Shown here piece after piece: positions 35,456-43,813 of a DNA stretch of 64,000 bases (positions are counted from its first letter, which is position 1; every line of letters starts with the position of its first letter). The translations under genes and the position numbers were made by a program. This DNA is from VRUE01 sp963728045. Lineage in GTDB: Bacteria > Actinomycetota > Thermoleophilia > Solirubrobacterales > 70-9. The notes below the pieces were generated by a model. The model worked only from the letters and a program-made list of their open reading frames with translations. It was not told the DNA's origin and ran no database searches. Location: assembly GCA_963728045.1 (NCBI GenBank), contig CAVSIE010000004.1:124001-188000 (forward strand), in the 5' to 3' direction.

Positions 35456-36322
35456 TCAGTCGCGTTTCCGGTCGTTGCCGGGATGCGTGACCCGTTCCGC
35501 CCGGTGGCGAACTTCTTCCGCCGCCTCGCGCGTCGCCGCCAGGGCTTCCTGGCTCGCTGCCGCGACCCCCTCGCTCGGCTTGCCGCCGACGATGTCGCGG
35601 AAGGCTTCCTTGAAGCGCTCGGTGCGGCGCTCCGGGTTGAAGCGGTCCACCGCCTTGGCTTGCTTCTTCGGTTTCCGGTCCCCGTAGAGGCGCCGGCCCC
35701 AAGGTGAGCCTGGCTTGCCGATCCGGGCGGCCCCGTAGATCGCCACCGGGAGGACGAAGAACCCGACCGTGCCGTGCAGGATCCGCTGCTTGGCGAAGCA
35801 GATCGCGACCACGGAGAAGACGATCAGCGCCGCGACTAGGCTCCCCAGGGTCTCCTGAATCGACTTGGTCTCGAAGCTGAACGGGCTGAAGCCGAGCAGG
35901 AGCAGGCCCATCATCGCCGCCGCGATCACCGTGGCGTCGATCGAGACGCGTCCCTCCTCAGCCCAGTAGACGTCGTCAAGGTAGACCCAGAGCGCGAACT
36001 CGTCGATCGTCAGCCCCGCGCCGACGCCGAACAGCGCGGCGCAGATCTCGGTGTAGGGGCTGTCGCCCAGCGCCACGAACCCCACCGTGCCGGAGACCAT
36101 CATCGCGACGATGCCGAAGACGAGGTGGTGGACGTGGACGCCGCTGTCGCTGACCACGCTGCCTGGCCACCAAGGAACCCGCGGGCTGCGCATCAGCCTC
36201 GTGCTCATCCGGATGAAGCCGAAGGAGAGCAGGAAGCCGACCAGCACCAGGAAGATCCCCTGCTTGCCGTCGGCGACCAGCTGGTCGTCCCAGAACTCGA
36301 CGAAGATCGAGGCGGCGGTCAT
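35456..36322 (-). CDS. Multi-spanning membrane protein of unknown function
   Basis: 288 residues from ATG 36322. Six or seven membrane helices (GIFLVLVGFLLSFGFIRM, HLVFGIVAMMVSGTVGFVAL, ALFGVGAGLTIDEFALWVYL, VIAAAMMGLLLLGFSPF, LVAALIVFSVVAICF, LHGTVGFFVLPVAIYG), with conserved-looking charges in HVHHLVFG and TIDEFALWVYLDDVYW. The C-terminal tail is cytoplasmic and basic/acidic. ATG overlaps the upstream gene's stop (36319-36322). Confidence 0.8.
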   Translation of the reverse strand: MTAASIFVEFWDDQLVADGKQGIFLVLVGFLLSFGFIRMSTRLMRSPRVPWWPGSVVSDSGVHVHHLVFGIVAMMVSGTVGFVALGDSPYTEICAALFGVGAGLTIDEFALWVYLDDVYWAEEGRVSIDATVIAAAMMGLLLLGFSPFSFETKSIQETLGSLVAALIVFSVVAICFAKQRILHGTVGFFVLPVAIYGAARIGKPGSPWGRRLYGDRKPKKQAKAVDRFNPERRTERFKEAFRDIVGGKPSEGVAAASQEALAATREAAEEVRHRAERVTHPGNDRKRD

Positions 36323-37089
36323 CGGGGTGGCTCCGAGTGTAGTTCGGCCCCGCCGCCATCCTTCTCCCGGATCAGGCCAACGGTGATCAGCACGGCGGCG
36401 ACCGCGTAGAACGGCGTGAAGGCGAGGTTGGAGAGGACGTCGGCCAGCCACTCGGAGAGGAACGTCTCGCCGAGCAGGTCATGGGCGATCTCGGTGGCCA
36501 GGCTCGTGATCCCGTCGCCGAGCAGCTCGATCGGCGCCAGCACGGCGAAGACGACCCAGAACCTGCCGCGGATCAACTGCACGCTGCGGGCGAACGCGTC
36601 GCGCACGCCCCGACCCTCGATCTCGACCACCGGCGCGGCGAGCGCGAGCCAGACGAAGGCGGCGATGCCGGGAACGACGAGCAGCACGAGACCGATTGCG
36701 ACGAGGGCCCCGTAGACCAGGTCGATCGCGATCAGCCGGCGGTACTTGACCATGGCGGCGATTTCGCGCAGCGACGGCGGCCTGCCGTCGCGAGGATGGG
36801 TGAGCGAGATCGCCACGGCGCCGGTGTAGAAGACCTCACCGAGCAGCCCCGTGACGGCGAGCGCGATCACCGCCAGCATCACACCGAGGATCGTCAGCAC
36901 CCCGTCGAGGTCGAGCGCGCCGATGTCGGGGTGGATCGCGATCGTGTGGACGAGCCCTACCGGGACGAAGACGACCACGGCGAGCAGCAGCAGTGACGGC
37001 GCCCATTTCGCGTAGGTCCGCGCGATCTGGGCGTAGAGGGAGAGTGGCCGCATGCGGTCGGTCACGCCGACATCAAACCGGGTTTCCAC
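36319..37089 (-). CDS. Membrane protein, glycerophosphodiesterase-membrane-domain-like
   Basis: 256 residues (GTG start). Begins RPLSLYAQIARTYAKWAP, then six hydrophobic helices with the charged HPRDGRPPSLREIAAMVKYR loop, the layout of DUF975/GDPD-membrane-type proteins. Role unknown. Forms an operon with the following membrane gene. Confidence 0.75.
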   Translation of the reverse strand: METRFDVGVTDRMRPLSLYAQIARTYAKWAPSLLLLAVVVFVPVGLVHTIAIHPDIGALDLDGVLTILGVMLAVIALAVTGLLGEVFYTGAVAISLTHPRDGRPPSLREIAAMVKYRRLIAIDLVYGALVAIGLVLLVVPGIAAFVWLALAAPVVEIEGRGVRDAFARSVQLIRGRFWVVFAVLAPIELLGDGITSLATEIAHDLLGETFLSEWLADVLSNLAFTPFYAVAAVLITVGLIREKDGGGAELHSEPPR

Positions 37090-37117
37090 CCGAGGCGATC
37101 CGCGTCCCAGCGGGAGC

Positions 37118-37447
37118 TCAGCGGTGGCGTCGGCCGGCGGGCCGGCGGCCGCGTGCCTCGAGCCTCGACTGGGAGGACTCCGTGACGGGCATGCGCTTCA
37201 GGTCCCTCAGCTGGGGGATGAGCAGTTCTTCGCCGCAGCGCCGGTGCCAGTGGTGGTGTTCGGTTCCACCCAGCTTGAAGACGTACTGCACCACGGTGTG
37301 CTCGGAGCCGATCTCGATCTCACCGTGGCAACCCGGGCAGCGGTAGAGCTTGCGGGCGATGCCGCGGATCAGCCAAGCCTCGTCGCCCTCTTCGTCGATG
37401 CCGCGGAGGCTCCAGCGTTTGTCTGGCAGCCCGGAGTAGTCGCCCAT
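37118..37447 (-). CDS. Small zinc-binding protein
   Basis: 109 residues from ATG 37447. Potential metal ligands: YRCPGCHGEIEIG, HTVVQYVFKLGG, EHHHWHRRCGEELL. The rest is basic and probably disordered at the C-terminus (ARGRRPAGRRHR). It resembles ATP/GTP-binding-annotated actinobacterial proteins whose function is not established. Confidence 0.75.
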   Translation of the reverse strand: MGDYSGLPDKRWSLRGIDEEGDEAWLIRGIARKLYRCPGCHGEIEIGSEHTVVQYVFKLGGTEHHHWHRRCGEELLIPQLRDLKRMPVTESSQSRLEARGRRPAGRRHR

Positions 37448-37452
37448 GCCGC

Positions 37453-37836
37453 TTAGCGCCTCGAGAGCCAGGCGAAGCCAGCCGCCATCGCCAGGTTGGC
37501 GACTCCGGCCAAGCGAAGCCCGAGCTTCGCGCCGGGACGACTGACGGCGGGAGACTCTGACCAGAGCGCGTCGGTTGCGATCTCGGTCCCGCGCAGCCAG
37601 GCAAGCGCCCACCAGTCACGCTGAGCGCCGCGGCGGTCAGCGAACGCGTGGGCAGCGGCGAAGGTGAGCCAGATCGGGCCGCAACGGCGAAACAGGTGTG
37701 CGGCGTCCGGCGAGGGCTCCTCATGTCCCAGCACCTTCAGCGTCGTCTCCGGCGCGGCGATCGCAGCGCTTCCGAGCACCAGGTCGAAAGCGATCATGTT
37801 GCGATTTGTGAGGCGCAGCGCCTGCTCGAGCGTCAT
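37453..37836 (-). CDS. Small membrane protein of unknown function
   Basis: 127 residues with three or four hydrophobic segments (IAFDLVLGSAAIAAPETTL, IWLTFAAAHAFA, LAGVANLAMAAGFAWL). No family recognised. 5 bp from the zinc-binding protein gene, same strand. Confidence 0.65.
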   Translation of the reverse strand: MTLEQALRLTNRNMIAFDLVLGSAAIAAPETTLKVLGHEEPSPDAAHLFRRCGPIWLTFAAAHAFADRRGAQRDWWALAWLRGTEIATDALWSESPAVSRPGAKLGLRLAGVANLAMAAGFAWLSRR

Positions 37837-37968
37837 TTTTGGGAGTGCTTGGAGTCGCGGGGGTGACGTCCACCGTCAATCCAACCAGATCGGAGCAAGG
37901 CCTGCACCGATGGGTACGTGCCGTTCTGCGCAGAAGGGAAAGCGCGCGCCTCGGCGAAATGGACCGCC

Positions 37969-38832
37969 GTGACCAAGACCGCGACCAAGACACCCCCCCA
38001 GCTGAAGAGCCTCTCGGATTACATCCAGGAGCGCTTCGACGATTTCTCCCGCTCCCAGAAAGACGTCGCCCGCTACATCGTCGACCATCTCGACGAGGCA
38101 GCCTTCCTCACTGCCGAGGAGCTGGCCAGGAGAGCGAGCACCTCGTCATCGACGGTGGTGCGCTTCTCCCAGGCCCTCGGCTTCGAGGGATACCCCGAGC
38201 TCCAGCAGGCGGCGATCGAGGAGTACCGCAATGGGATCGCCACCAGCGTCGCCGCCCAGAAAGCAGGTGGCGGGGCGCTGTTCTCCTTCGACCACAGCGA
38301 GCTCGAGGGCTCGCTCGGCGCCGACTACGCGAACCTCGAGGAGACCGCGCGCAACCTGACCCGCGAGCAGGTCGACGGCGCAGTCGCCGCTCTTGCCGAG
38401 GCGCAACGGGTCGTCGTCGTCGGCGTCGACCAGATGGCCTTCTTCGCCAGCTACCTGCGCCACACCCTCAGCCTGCTCGACATCCGCGCCGAGATCGTCG
38501 CCAGCACCGGCGGCGAGTCGCTGCAGCGACTGGGCCGGATCGACGAGGAGACCCTCGTCATCGTCCTCTCCAGCGGCCGTGCTCACCCGCTGCTGCTGCG
38601 GGCGATGAAACTGGCGGTGCATCGCCGCGCCAACACCCTTGCGATCTCGGACGCATCGCTCTCAGAGGTCGGCGAGCATGCAGGGCTGACCCTCTACTAC
38701 TCATCCAACAGTCCGTCCTTCGCTCGCTCAAACACGGCCTTGATGGCTCTCGTCCAAGCGCTCGCCCACGGCTTGTACGCTCGGGACGAAGCGGCGCACC
38801 GCGACCGCATCCGCGCCTACAAGCTGAAGTAA
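37969..38832 (+). CDS. MurR/RpiR family transcriptional regulator
   Basis: 287 residues from GTG 37969; a GTG at 37918 is an alternative. N-terminal HTH_6 domain: LSDYIQERFDDFSRSQKDVA and LARRASTSSSTVVRFSQALG. C-terminal SIS sugar-phosphate-binding domain (about 115-260): RVVVVGVDQMAFFASYLRHT, VIVLSSGRAHPLLLRAM, ISDASLSEVGEHAG. Controls sugar metabolism genes in relatives. It lies 33 bp upstream of pdxS, so it may share a transcript with or control vitamin B6 synthesis, but this is unproven. Confidence 0.87.
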   Translation: MTKTATKTPPQLKSLSDYIQERFDDFSRSQKDVARYIVDHLDEAAFLTAEELARRASTSSSTVVRFSQALGFEGYPELQQAAIEEYRNGIATSVAAQKAGGGALFSFDHSELEGSLGADYANLEETARNLTREQVDGAVAALAEAQRVVVVGVDQMAFFASYLRHTLSLLDIRAEIVASTGGESLQRLGRIDEETLVIVLSSGRAHPLLLRAMKLAVHRRANTLAISDASLSEVGEHAGLTLYYSSNSPSFARSNTALMALVQALAHGLYARDEAAHRDRIRAYKLK

Positions 38833-38845
38833 GCGCGCCGGGTCG

Positions 38846-38864
38846 GAGCCGTAGTATTCGGCTC
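38846..38864 (+). repeat. 6-bp stem hairpin abutting the pdxS start
   Basis: GAGCCG (38846-38851) pairs with CGGCTC (38859-38864), ending one base before the ATG at 38866. The -10 hexamer lies in its loop, so the stem is present in DNA rather than in the message if transcription is leaderless. Confidence 0.3.
38852..38857 (+). promoter_or_regulatory. -10 hexamer TAGTAT, leaderless pdxS
   Basis: TAGTAT ends 8 nt before the ATG at 38866 and there is no ribosome-binding site. Confidence 0.45.
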
Positions 38865-38865
38865 G

Positions 38866-39753
38866 ATGACCGAGCGCGCGACTTTCAGGGTCAAGACCGG
38901 CCTCGCCGAGATGTTGAAGGGCGGGGTGATCATGGACGTGGTCACGCCTGAGCAGGCACGGATCGCGGAGGAAGCCGGAGCCTGCGCGGTTATGGCGCTG
39001 GAGCGGGTGCCCGCGGACATCCGCAGGGACGGCGGCGTGGCGCGGATGTCGGATCCGACGATGGTCAAGGGGATCCAGGAGGCAGTGACGATTCCGGTGA
39101 TGGCGAAGGCCCGGATCGGGCACTTTGCCGAGGCCCAGGTGCTGCAGGCGCTGGAAGTCGACTACATCGATGAGTCCGAGGTGCTGACTCCCGCCGACGA
39201 GAGCAACCACATCGACAAGTTCGCTTTCGAGATCCCCTTCGTTTGCGGCGCGACCAACCTCGGCGAGGCGCTGCGGCGGCTCGGCGAGGGGGCGGCGATG
39301 ATCCGCTCCAAGGGCGAGGCCGGGACCGGCAACGTGGTCGAGGCCGTGCGCCACATGCGCGGGATCGTCGGTGGGATCAAGCGTCTCGCTCAGCTCGGGC
39401 CGGAGGAGCTCGCCGGCGCCGCCAAGGAGCACCAGGCGCCGCTCGAAGTCGTGCGCGAGGTGGCCGAGGCGGGGCGACTGCCGGTGCCACTTTTCTGTGC
39501 CGGGGGGATCGCGACGCCGGCTGATGCGGCGCTGATGATGCAGCTCGGCGCCGAGGGCAACTTCGTCGGCTCCGGGATCTTCAAGAGCGCCGATCCGGAG
39601 CGACGCGCACGCGCGATCGTCGAGGCGACCACACACTTCAACGACCCCGAGCGGGTCGCGGCGGCATCGGCCGGGCTGGGAGAGGCGATGCCGGGACTGG
39701 AGATCTCCGAGCTGGCGGCGGCCGACGCGCTTCTGCAGGACCGCGGTGCCTGA
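38866..39753 (+). CDS. pdxS: Pyridoxal 5'-phosphate synthase subunit PdxS
   Basis: 295 residues, standard length. Signatures: GGVIMDVVTPEQARIAEEAG, MAKARIGHFAEAQVLQAL, IDESEVLTPADE, GEAGTGNVVEAVRHMR, with the catalytic lysines in the first and last of these. Makes PLP from ribose 5-phosphate, glyceraldehyde 3-phosphate and ammonia in a complex with PdxT. Its end overlaps pdxT by 8 bp. Confidence 0.98.
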   Translation: MTERATFRVKTGLAEMLKGGVIMDVVTPEQARIAEEAGACAVMALERVPADIRRDGGVARMSDPTMVKGIQEAVTIPVMAKARIGHFAEAQVLQALEVDYIDESEVLTPADESNHIDKFAFEIPFVCGATNLGEALRRLGEGAAMIRSKGEAGTGNVVEAVRHMRGIVGGIKRLAQLGPEELAGAAKEHQAPLEVVREVAEAGRLPVPLFCAGGIATPADAALMMQLGAEGNFVGSGIFKSADPERRARAIVEATTHFNDPERVAAASAGLGEAMPGLEISELAAADALLQDRGA

Positions 39754-40333
39754 GGGTCACAAGCTGCGCATCGGCGTCCTGGCGATCCAGGGTGGGTTCG
39801 AAGCGCACCTCCAGATGCTTCGCGCGCTGGGGGCGGAGACGTACGAGGTGAGGACTCCGGAGGACCTCGAGGACCTGGACGGGCTGGTGATTCCCGGCGG
39901 CGAGAGCACGACGATCTCGATGGGAATCGAGGCCGGCGGGCTGGGGGAGCCGATCCGCGCGCACTGGCGCGATGGCGGGACGGTGTTCGGGACCTGCGCC
40001 GGGATGATCGTCTGCGACGACGAGCACCTGGGCCTGATCGATGCGACCGCGAAGCGGAATGCCTTTGGTCGCCAGCTGCAGAGCTTCGAGGCGGATCTGG
40101 CGGTGCGAGGGACAGGCGACGAGCCACTGCGCGCCGTCTTCATCCGCGCGCCCTGGGTCGAGCGCCACGGCCCGGGCGTCGAGGTGCTCTCCGCGCACGA
40201 AGGCAACCCGGTTGCGATCCGCGAAGGCGGCGTGCTCGCCTGCGCGTTCCACCCGGAGCTGACCGACGATCCGCGGCTGCATGCACTGTTCATGGCGATG
40301 ACGACCAGCGCCCAGGCGCGCGAGGAGGTTTAG
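39746..40333 (+). CDS. pdxT: Pyridoxal 5'-phosphate synthase glutaminase subunit PdxT
   Basis: 195 residues, GTG start inside pdxS. Glutaminase motifs: LRIGVLAIQGGFEAHLQML, LVIPGGESTTI, GTCAGMI (Cys nucleophile) and FHPEL (His/Glu of the triad). Supplies ammonia to PdxS. Confidence 0.97.
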   Translation: MPEGHKLRIGVLAIQGGFEAHLQMLRALGAETYEVRTPEDLEDLDGLVIPGGESTTISMGIEAGGLGEPIRAHWRDGGTVFGTCAGMIVCDDEHLGLIDATAKRNAFGRQLQSFEADLAVRGTGDEPLRAVFIRAPWVERHGPGVEVLSAHEGNPVAIREGGVLACAFHPELTDDPRLHALFMAMTTSAQAREEV

Positions 40334-40335
40334 CG

Positions 40336-41439
40336 ATGAGAGATCCCCGGGTGGAGAACCTGGCAAGCATCCTGGTCGGCTACTCGACCGAGGTAAAGGA
40401 GGGCGAGACGGTTGCGATCGAAGGCTCGAGCATGGCGGAGCCGCTACTGCTGGCGGTCTATGAGCGGGTGCTGAAAGCAGGCGCCAACCCGATCCTCAAC
40501 GTCGGCCTCGAGGGCCAGTCGGTCACCTACTACAAGCACGCCAGCGATAAGCAGCTCGAGTGGATTTCGCCGGTGACCGAGTGGATGGCGGACAACGTCG
40601 ACGTTCGCATCGCGGTCGCCGCCAGCGCCAACACGCGCGAGCTCTCGGCGATCCCGCCGGAGCGCCAGACGCGCCGTCAAGCCGCTACCGGCGAGCTGCT
40701 TGGGAAAATGATGGAGCGCAGCGCCGCCGGCGACTTCCGCTGGGTTGTCACCCTCTTCCCGACCAACGCCTTCGCCTCGGAGGCCGAGATGAGCCTCGTC
40801 GACTACGAAGACTTCTACTACGGAGCCTGCCTCGCCGACGACGCCGATCCACTGACCGCCTGGAAGCGCACTTCAGCGGAGACGGAGCGGCTGGCGGAGT
40901 GGATCGACGGTCACGAGGAGGTGCGCGTCACCGCGCCCGGGACCGATATCAAGCTGGGGATCGCCGGCCGCACCTTCATTCCCTGCGCCGGCCGCCACAA
41001 CATGCCCGACGGCGAGTTCTTCACCGGCCCGATCGAGGACTCGGTCGAGGGTGAGGTGACCTTCCACTTGCCGGCGCTGATCGGCGGTCGCGAGGTCTCC
41101 GGAGTGCGGCTGCGCTTCGAGGCAGGGAAGGTCGTCGACGCCGGCGCCGAGCGGGGCGAGGAGTTCCTGATCGAGCTGCTCGACACCGACGAGGGCGCGC
41201 GCCGGCTTGGCGAGCTCGGGATCGGCGCCAACTACGCGATCGACCGTGGCACCCGCGAGGTTCTGCTCGACGAGAAGCTCGGTGGCACCGTCCACATGGC
41301 GGTCGGGCGCAGCTACCCGGAGTCGGGCGGCGTCAACGAGTCGGCCGTTCACACCGACCTGGTCTGCGACCTGCGCGGCGGCGGCAAGATCGTCGTCGAC
41401 GGCGAGGACTTCCAGGTCGACGGCAAGTTCGTCGTCTAG
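40336..41439 (+). CDS. M29 family aminopeptidase (AmpS/PepS-like)
   Basis: 367 residues, usual length. N-terminal LASILVGYSTEVKEGETVAI and the metal-binding C-terminal half with NMPDGEFFTGPIEDSVEG, YAIDRGTREVLLDEKLGGTV, HMAVGRSYPESGG and ESAVHTDLVCD are characteristic of M29 metallopeptidases, which use two Zn or Co ions. Two bases separate it from pdxT, so it is in the pdxST operon. Confidence 0.92.
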   Translation: MRDPRVENLASILVGYSTEVKEGETVAIEGSSMAEPLLLAVYERVLKAGANPILNVGLEGQSVTYYKHASDKQLEWISPVTEWMADNVDVRIAVAASANTRELSAIPPERQTRRQAATGELLGKMMERSAAGDFRWVVTLFPTNAFASEAEMSLVDYEDFYYGACLADDADPLTAWKRTSAETERLAEWIDGHEEVRVTAPGTDIKLGIAGRTFIPCAGRHNMPDGEFFTGPIEDSVEGEVTFHLPALIGGREVSGVRLRFEAGKVVDAGAERGEEFLIELLDTDEGARRLGELGIGANYAIDRGTREVLLDEKLGGTVHMAVGRSYPESGGVNESAVHTDLVCDLRGGGKIVVDGEDFQVDGKFVV

Positions 41440-41446
41440 CGCGCCG

Positions 41447-41893
41447 TCACTGGTTCGGGAGCGGCGACCCCGCCAGGAAGAAGAACCAGAAGATGAGGGC
41501 GACGCCCGCGAGCAGGACCGAGCCCATCAGCACCGCCTCGACCACCGTGGTGGCGCCGACGGGCGCCGAGGTGTCGCGCATGCTCTTCATCCAGGCCGGG
41601 CGCATCGGCGCCAGCCGGTTGGTGCCGGTGACCCGGACGTAGAGCTGGTTGAGGCGGGTCAGCAGCCATGAGGTGAGGAGGATCGAGAGGATGATCCCGA
41701 CTGCGACCACCATGTAGGGGCCGGTCGCGGGGAACTGCGTCTCGGCGACCTTGGAGCCGATCCAGATCCAGCTCAGCGGGATCGCCGTCCAGAGCGCGAG
41801 CGCCGCGAACAGCATTACGACGAAGATGGCCGTGGCGGCGAGCGCCCTGCCCGCGGAATGGGTGTGCGGATCGGCTGCCATCTCCCTACTCAT
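41447..41893 (-). CDS. Small membrane protein of unknown function
   Basis: 148 residues with three membrane helices (ATAIFVVMLFAALALWTAI, YMVVAVGIILSILLTSWLL, VVEAVLMGSVLLAGVALIFW). The middle, LNQLYVRVTGTNRLAPMRPA, is a conserved-looking cytoplasmic loop. No function assigned. Divergent from yebC. Confidence 0.75.
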   Translation of the reverse strand: MSREMAADPHTHSAGRALAATAIFVVMLFAALALWTAIPLSWIWIGSKVAETQFPATGPYMVVAVGIILSILLTSWLLTRLNQLYVRVTGTNRLAPMRPAWMKSMRDTSAPVGATTVVEAVLMGSVLLAGVALIFWFFFLAGSPLPNQ

Positions 41894-41898
41894 AGAAT
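41893..41898 (+). promoter_or_regulatory. -10 hexamer TAGAAT, yebC promoter
   Basis: TAGAAT ends 9 nt before the ATG at 41908; no ribosome-binding site. It overlaps the start of the divergent membrane gene. Confidence 0.5.
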
Positions 41899-41907
41899 GT
41901 AACTCGC

Positions 41908-42657
41908 ATGTCAGGTCACTCTAAGTGGTCTTCCATTAAGCACAAGAAGGGCGCAGCCGACGCCAAACGCGGCAAGCTCTTCACCAAGCTGGCGCGGGCG
42001 ATCACCGTCGCCGCGCGCGACGGAAGCCCAGATCCGGATGGCAATCCTGCCCTGGCGACGGCGATCCAGAAGGCGCGCGACGCCTCGATGCCGAAGGACA
42101 ACATCCAGCGGGCGGTCGATCGCGGCAGCGGCGTCGGCGCCGATGCCGGGGCGATCGAGCGGATCCTCTTCGAGGGCTACGGGCCCGGCGGGGCAGCGAT
42201 CCTGGTCGAGGCGCTGACTGACAACCGCAACCGCGCCAGCGCCGATGTCCGCCACGCCTTCTCCAAGCACCACGGCAGCCTCGGCGAGCCTGGGTCGGTC
42301 GCCTGGATCTTCGAGAAGCGCGGCGTCCTCGTCGTCGACGCGGACCGCTACGGGGAGGACGACCTGATCGCGGCGATCGACGCCGGCGCCGAGGACGTGC
42401 GCGAGGACGGCGACTCGCTACGGGTGATCACCACCCCGGCTGACCTTGCCGCCGTCCGCGAGGCGCTCGAGGGGTCCGGCGTCGAGATCCAGTCGGCCGA
42501 TCTTGCGATGGAGCCGAAAAGCACGGTCGAAGTGAAGGGGACGGAGGCCGAATGGCTTATTCGCCTGGTCGACGCGCTCGAGGAGCACGACGACGTCAAC
42601 GAGGTCCACGCCAACTTCGACGTGCCCGAGGAGATCCTCGAAAAAGTGGCCTCCTAG
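41908..42657 (+). CDS. yebC: YebC/PmpR family protein (TACO1-like)
   Basis: 249 residues. Signature start: MSGHSKWSSIKHKKGAADAK, then KLARAITVAARDG, IQKARDASMPKDNIQRAVDR, EGYGPGGAAILVEALTDNRN. The family was annotated as transcriptional regulators but members also assist ribosomes at proline-rich stretches. Upstream of ruvCAB, its conserved position. Confidence 0.96.
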   Translation: MSGHSKWSSIKHKKGAADAKRGKLFTKLARAITVAARDGSPDPDGNPALATAIQKARDASMPKDNIQRAVDRGSGVGADAGAIERILFEGYGPGGAAILVEALTDNRNRASADVRHAFSKHHGSLGEPGSVAWIFEKRGVLVVDADRYGEDDLIAAIDAGAEDVREDGDSLRVITTPADLAAVREALEGSGVEIQSADLAMEPKSTVEVKGTEAEWLIRLVDALEEHDDVNEVHANFDVPEEILEKVAS

Positions 42658-42701
42658 CCTCTCGGCAAAGGCATCCGAGGCTCAACCCAGAATCAATCCT
42701 C

Positions 42702-43226
42702 ATGCAGGTCGTGATGGGGATCGACCCCGGCGCCGCCAACCTCGGCTTCGGTGTAGTCAGGATCGAGGGCAACCGTATGGTCGCCCTCGACGGCGGCGTG
42801 GTCGAGACCTCGCCGGAACTCCCGATCGAGCGCCGCCTCGAGCGCATCCACGGCGAGCTCTCGGAGCTGATCGAGTGGCATGCGCCGAAGGCGATGGCGC
42901 TCGAGGATCTCTACTTCGGCAAGAACGTCCACTCGGCGATGACCGTGGGGCGTGCCAGCGGCGCCGCGATGCTGGCTGCGGCGCAGCATGGTGTGCGCTG
43001 CTTCACCTACACGCCGCAGGCGATCAAGAAGGCTGTCTGCGGCTCCGGCGGCGCCGGCAAGGATCAAGTGCAAAGGATGGTCGGGACGCTTCTCGGCCTA
43101 CCCGAGCCGCCGACCCCGGATCACGCCGCCGATGCCCTCGCCGTGGCGATCTGTCACGGCGGCTTCGCTCCGCGCGAAGCGATCGAAGCGGCCGACACGG
43201 CCACGCTGGGGAGGCTGGCGGGGTGA
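42702..43226 (+). CDS. ruvC: Crossover junction endodeoxyribonuclease RuvC
   Basis: 174 residues from ATG 42702, fixed by VMGIDPGAANLGFGVVRIEG at the N-terminus. Acidic active-site residues are in GIDPG (Asp), LEDLYFG (Glu), and DHAADALAVAICH (two Asp). Resolves Holliday junctions. Ends 4 bp into ruvA. Confidence 0.95.
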   Translation: MQVVMGIDPGAANLGFGVVRIEGNRMVALDGGVVETSPELPIERRLERIHGELSELIEWHAPKAMALEDLYFGKNVHSAMTVGRASGAAMLAAAQHGVRCFTYTPQAIKKAVCGSGGAGKDQVQRMVGTLLGLPEPPTPDHAADALAVAICHGGFAPREAIEAADTATLGRLAG

Positions 43227-43813
43227 TCGCCGCGGTCCGCGGCGAGGTGATGGTGCGACGCCCTGATCACGTCGTGATCGACGCCGGCGGCGTCGGCTAT
43301 CGGCTGACCGTCTCGGCCGAGACGCTGAAGGCGGTCCCAGCGGGGGGCAGCGATGCCTTCCTGCACGCCGAGCTGGTCGCCCGCGAAGACTCGCTCTCGC
43401 TCTTCGGCTTTGCCTCTGAGGAGGAGCGCGACCTCTTCCGTGAGCTGGTCTCGGTCAGTGGAGTCGGCCCCAAGGTCGCGGTCGCGGCGCTCTCCGGCGG
43501 ACCGGCGCGGGAGCTGCTGCGGGCGATCGCCGCCGGCGATGCGAAGCGCTTCCAGGCGGTGCCCGGGATCGGCAAACGCACCGCTGAGCGGATCATCGTC
43601 GAGCTGCGCGAGAAGGTGGCGGGCGCGCTCGAGGAGGAGGTCGCGGCGGCGGTGATCGAGTCCGGAGACGCCCGCGCCCTGGCCCGGGACGGGCTCGTCA
43701 ATCTCGGCTACGCGCCGCTCGAAGCCGAGCAGCTGCTCGACGGGATCGAGAGCGACGATCCCCAGGAGTTGATCTCGACCGCCCTGCGGCAAGCGAGGGC
43801 GGGCCAGGCATGA
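43223..43813 (+). CDS. ruvA: Holliday junction branch migration protein RuvA
   Basis: 196 residues from GTG 43223 (VIAAVRGEVMVRRPDHVVID). OB fold, then two helix-hairpin-helix motifs (LVSVSGVGPKVAVAALSGG; FQAVPGIGKRTAERIIVELR) and the C-terminal RuvB-binding domain (DGLVNLGYAPLEAEQLL). Start and stop overlap ruvC and ruvB by 4 bp. Confidence 0.95.
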   Translation: MIAAVRGEVMVRRPDHVVIDAGGVGYRLTVSAETLKAVPAGGSDAFLHAELVAREDSLSLFGFASEEERDLFRELVSVSGVGPKVAVAALSGGPARELLRAIAAGDAKRFQAVPGIGKRTAERIIVELREKVAGALEEEVAAAVIESGDARALARDGLVNLGYAPLEAEQLLDGIESDDPQELISTALRQARAGQA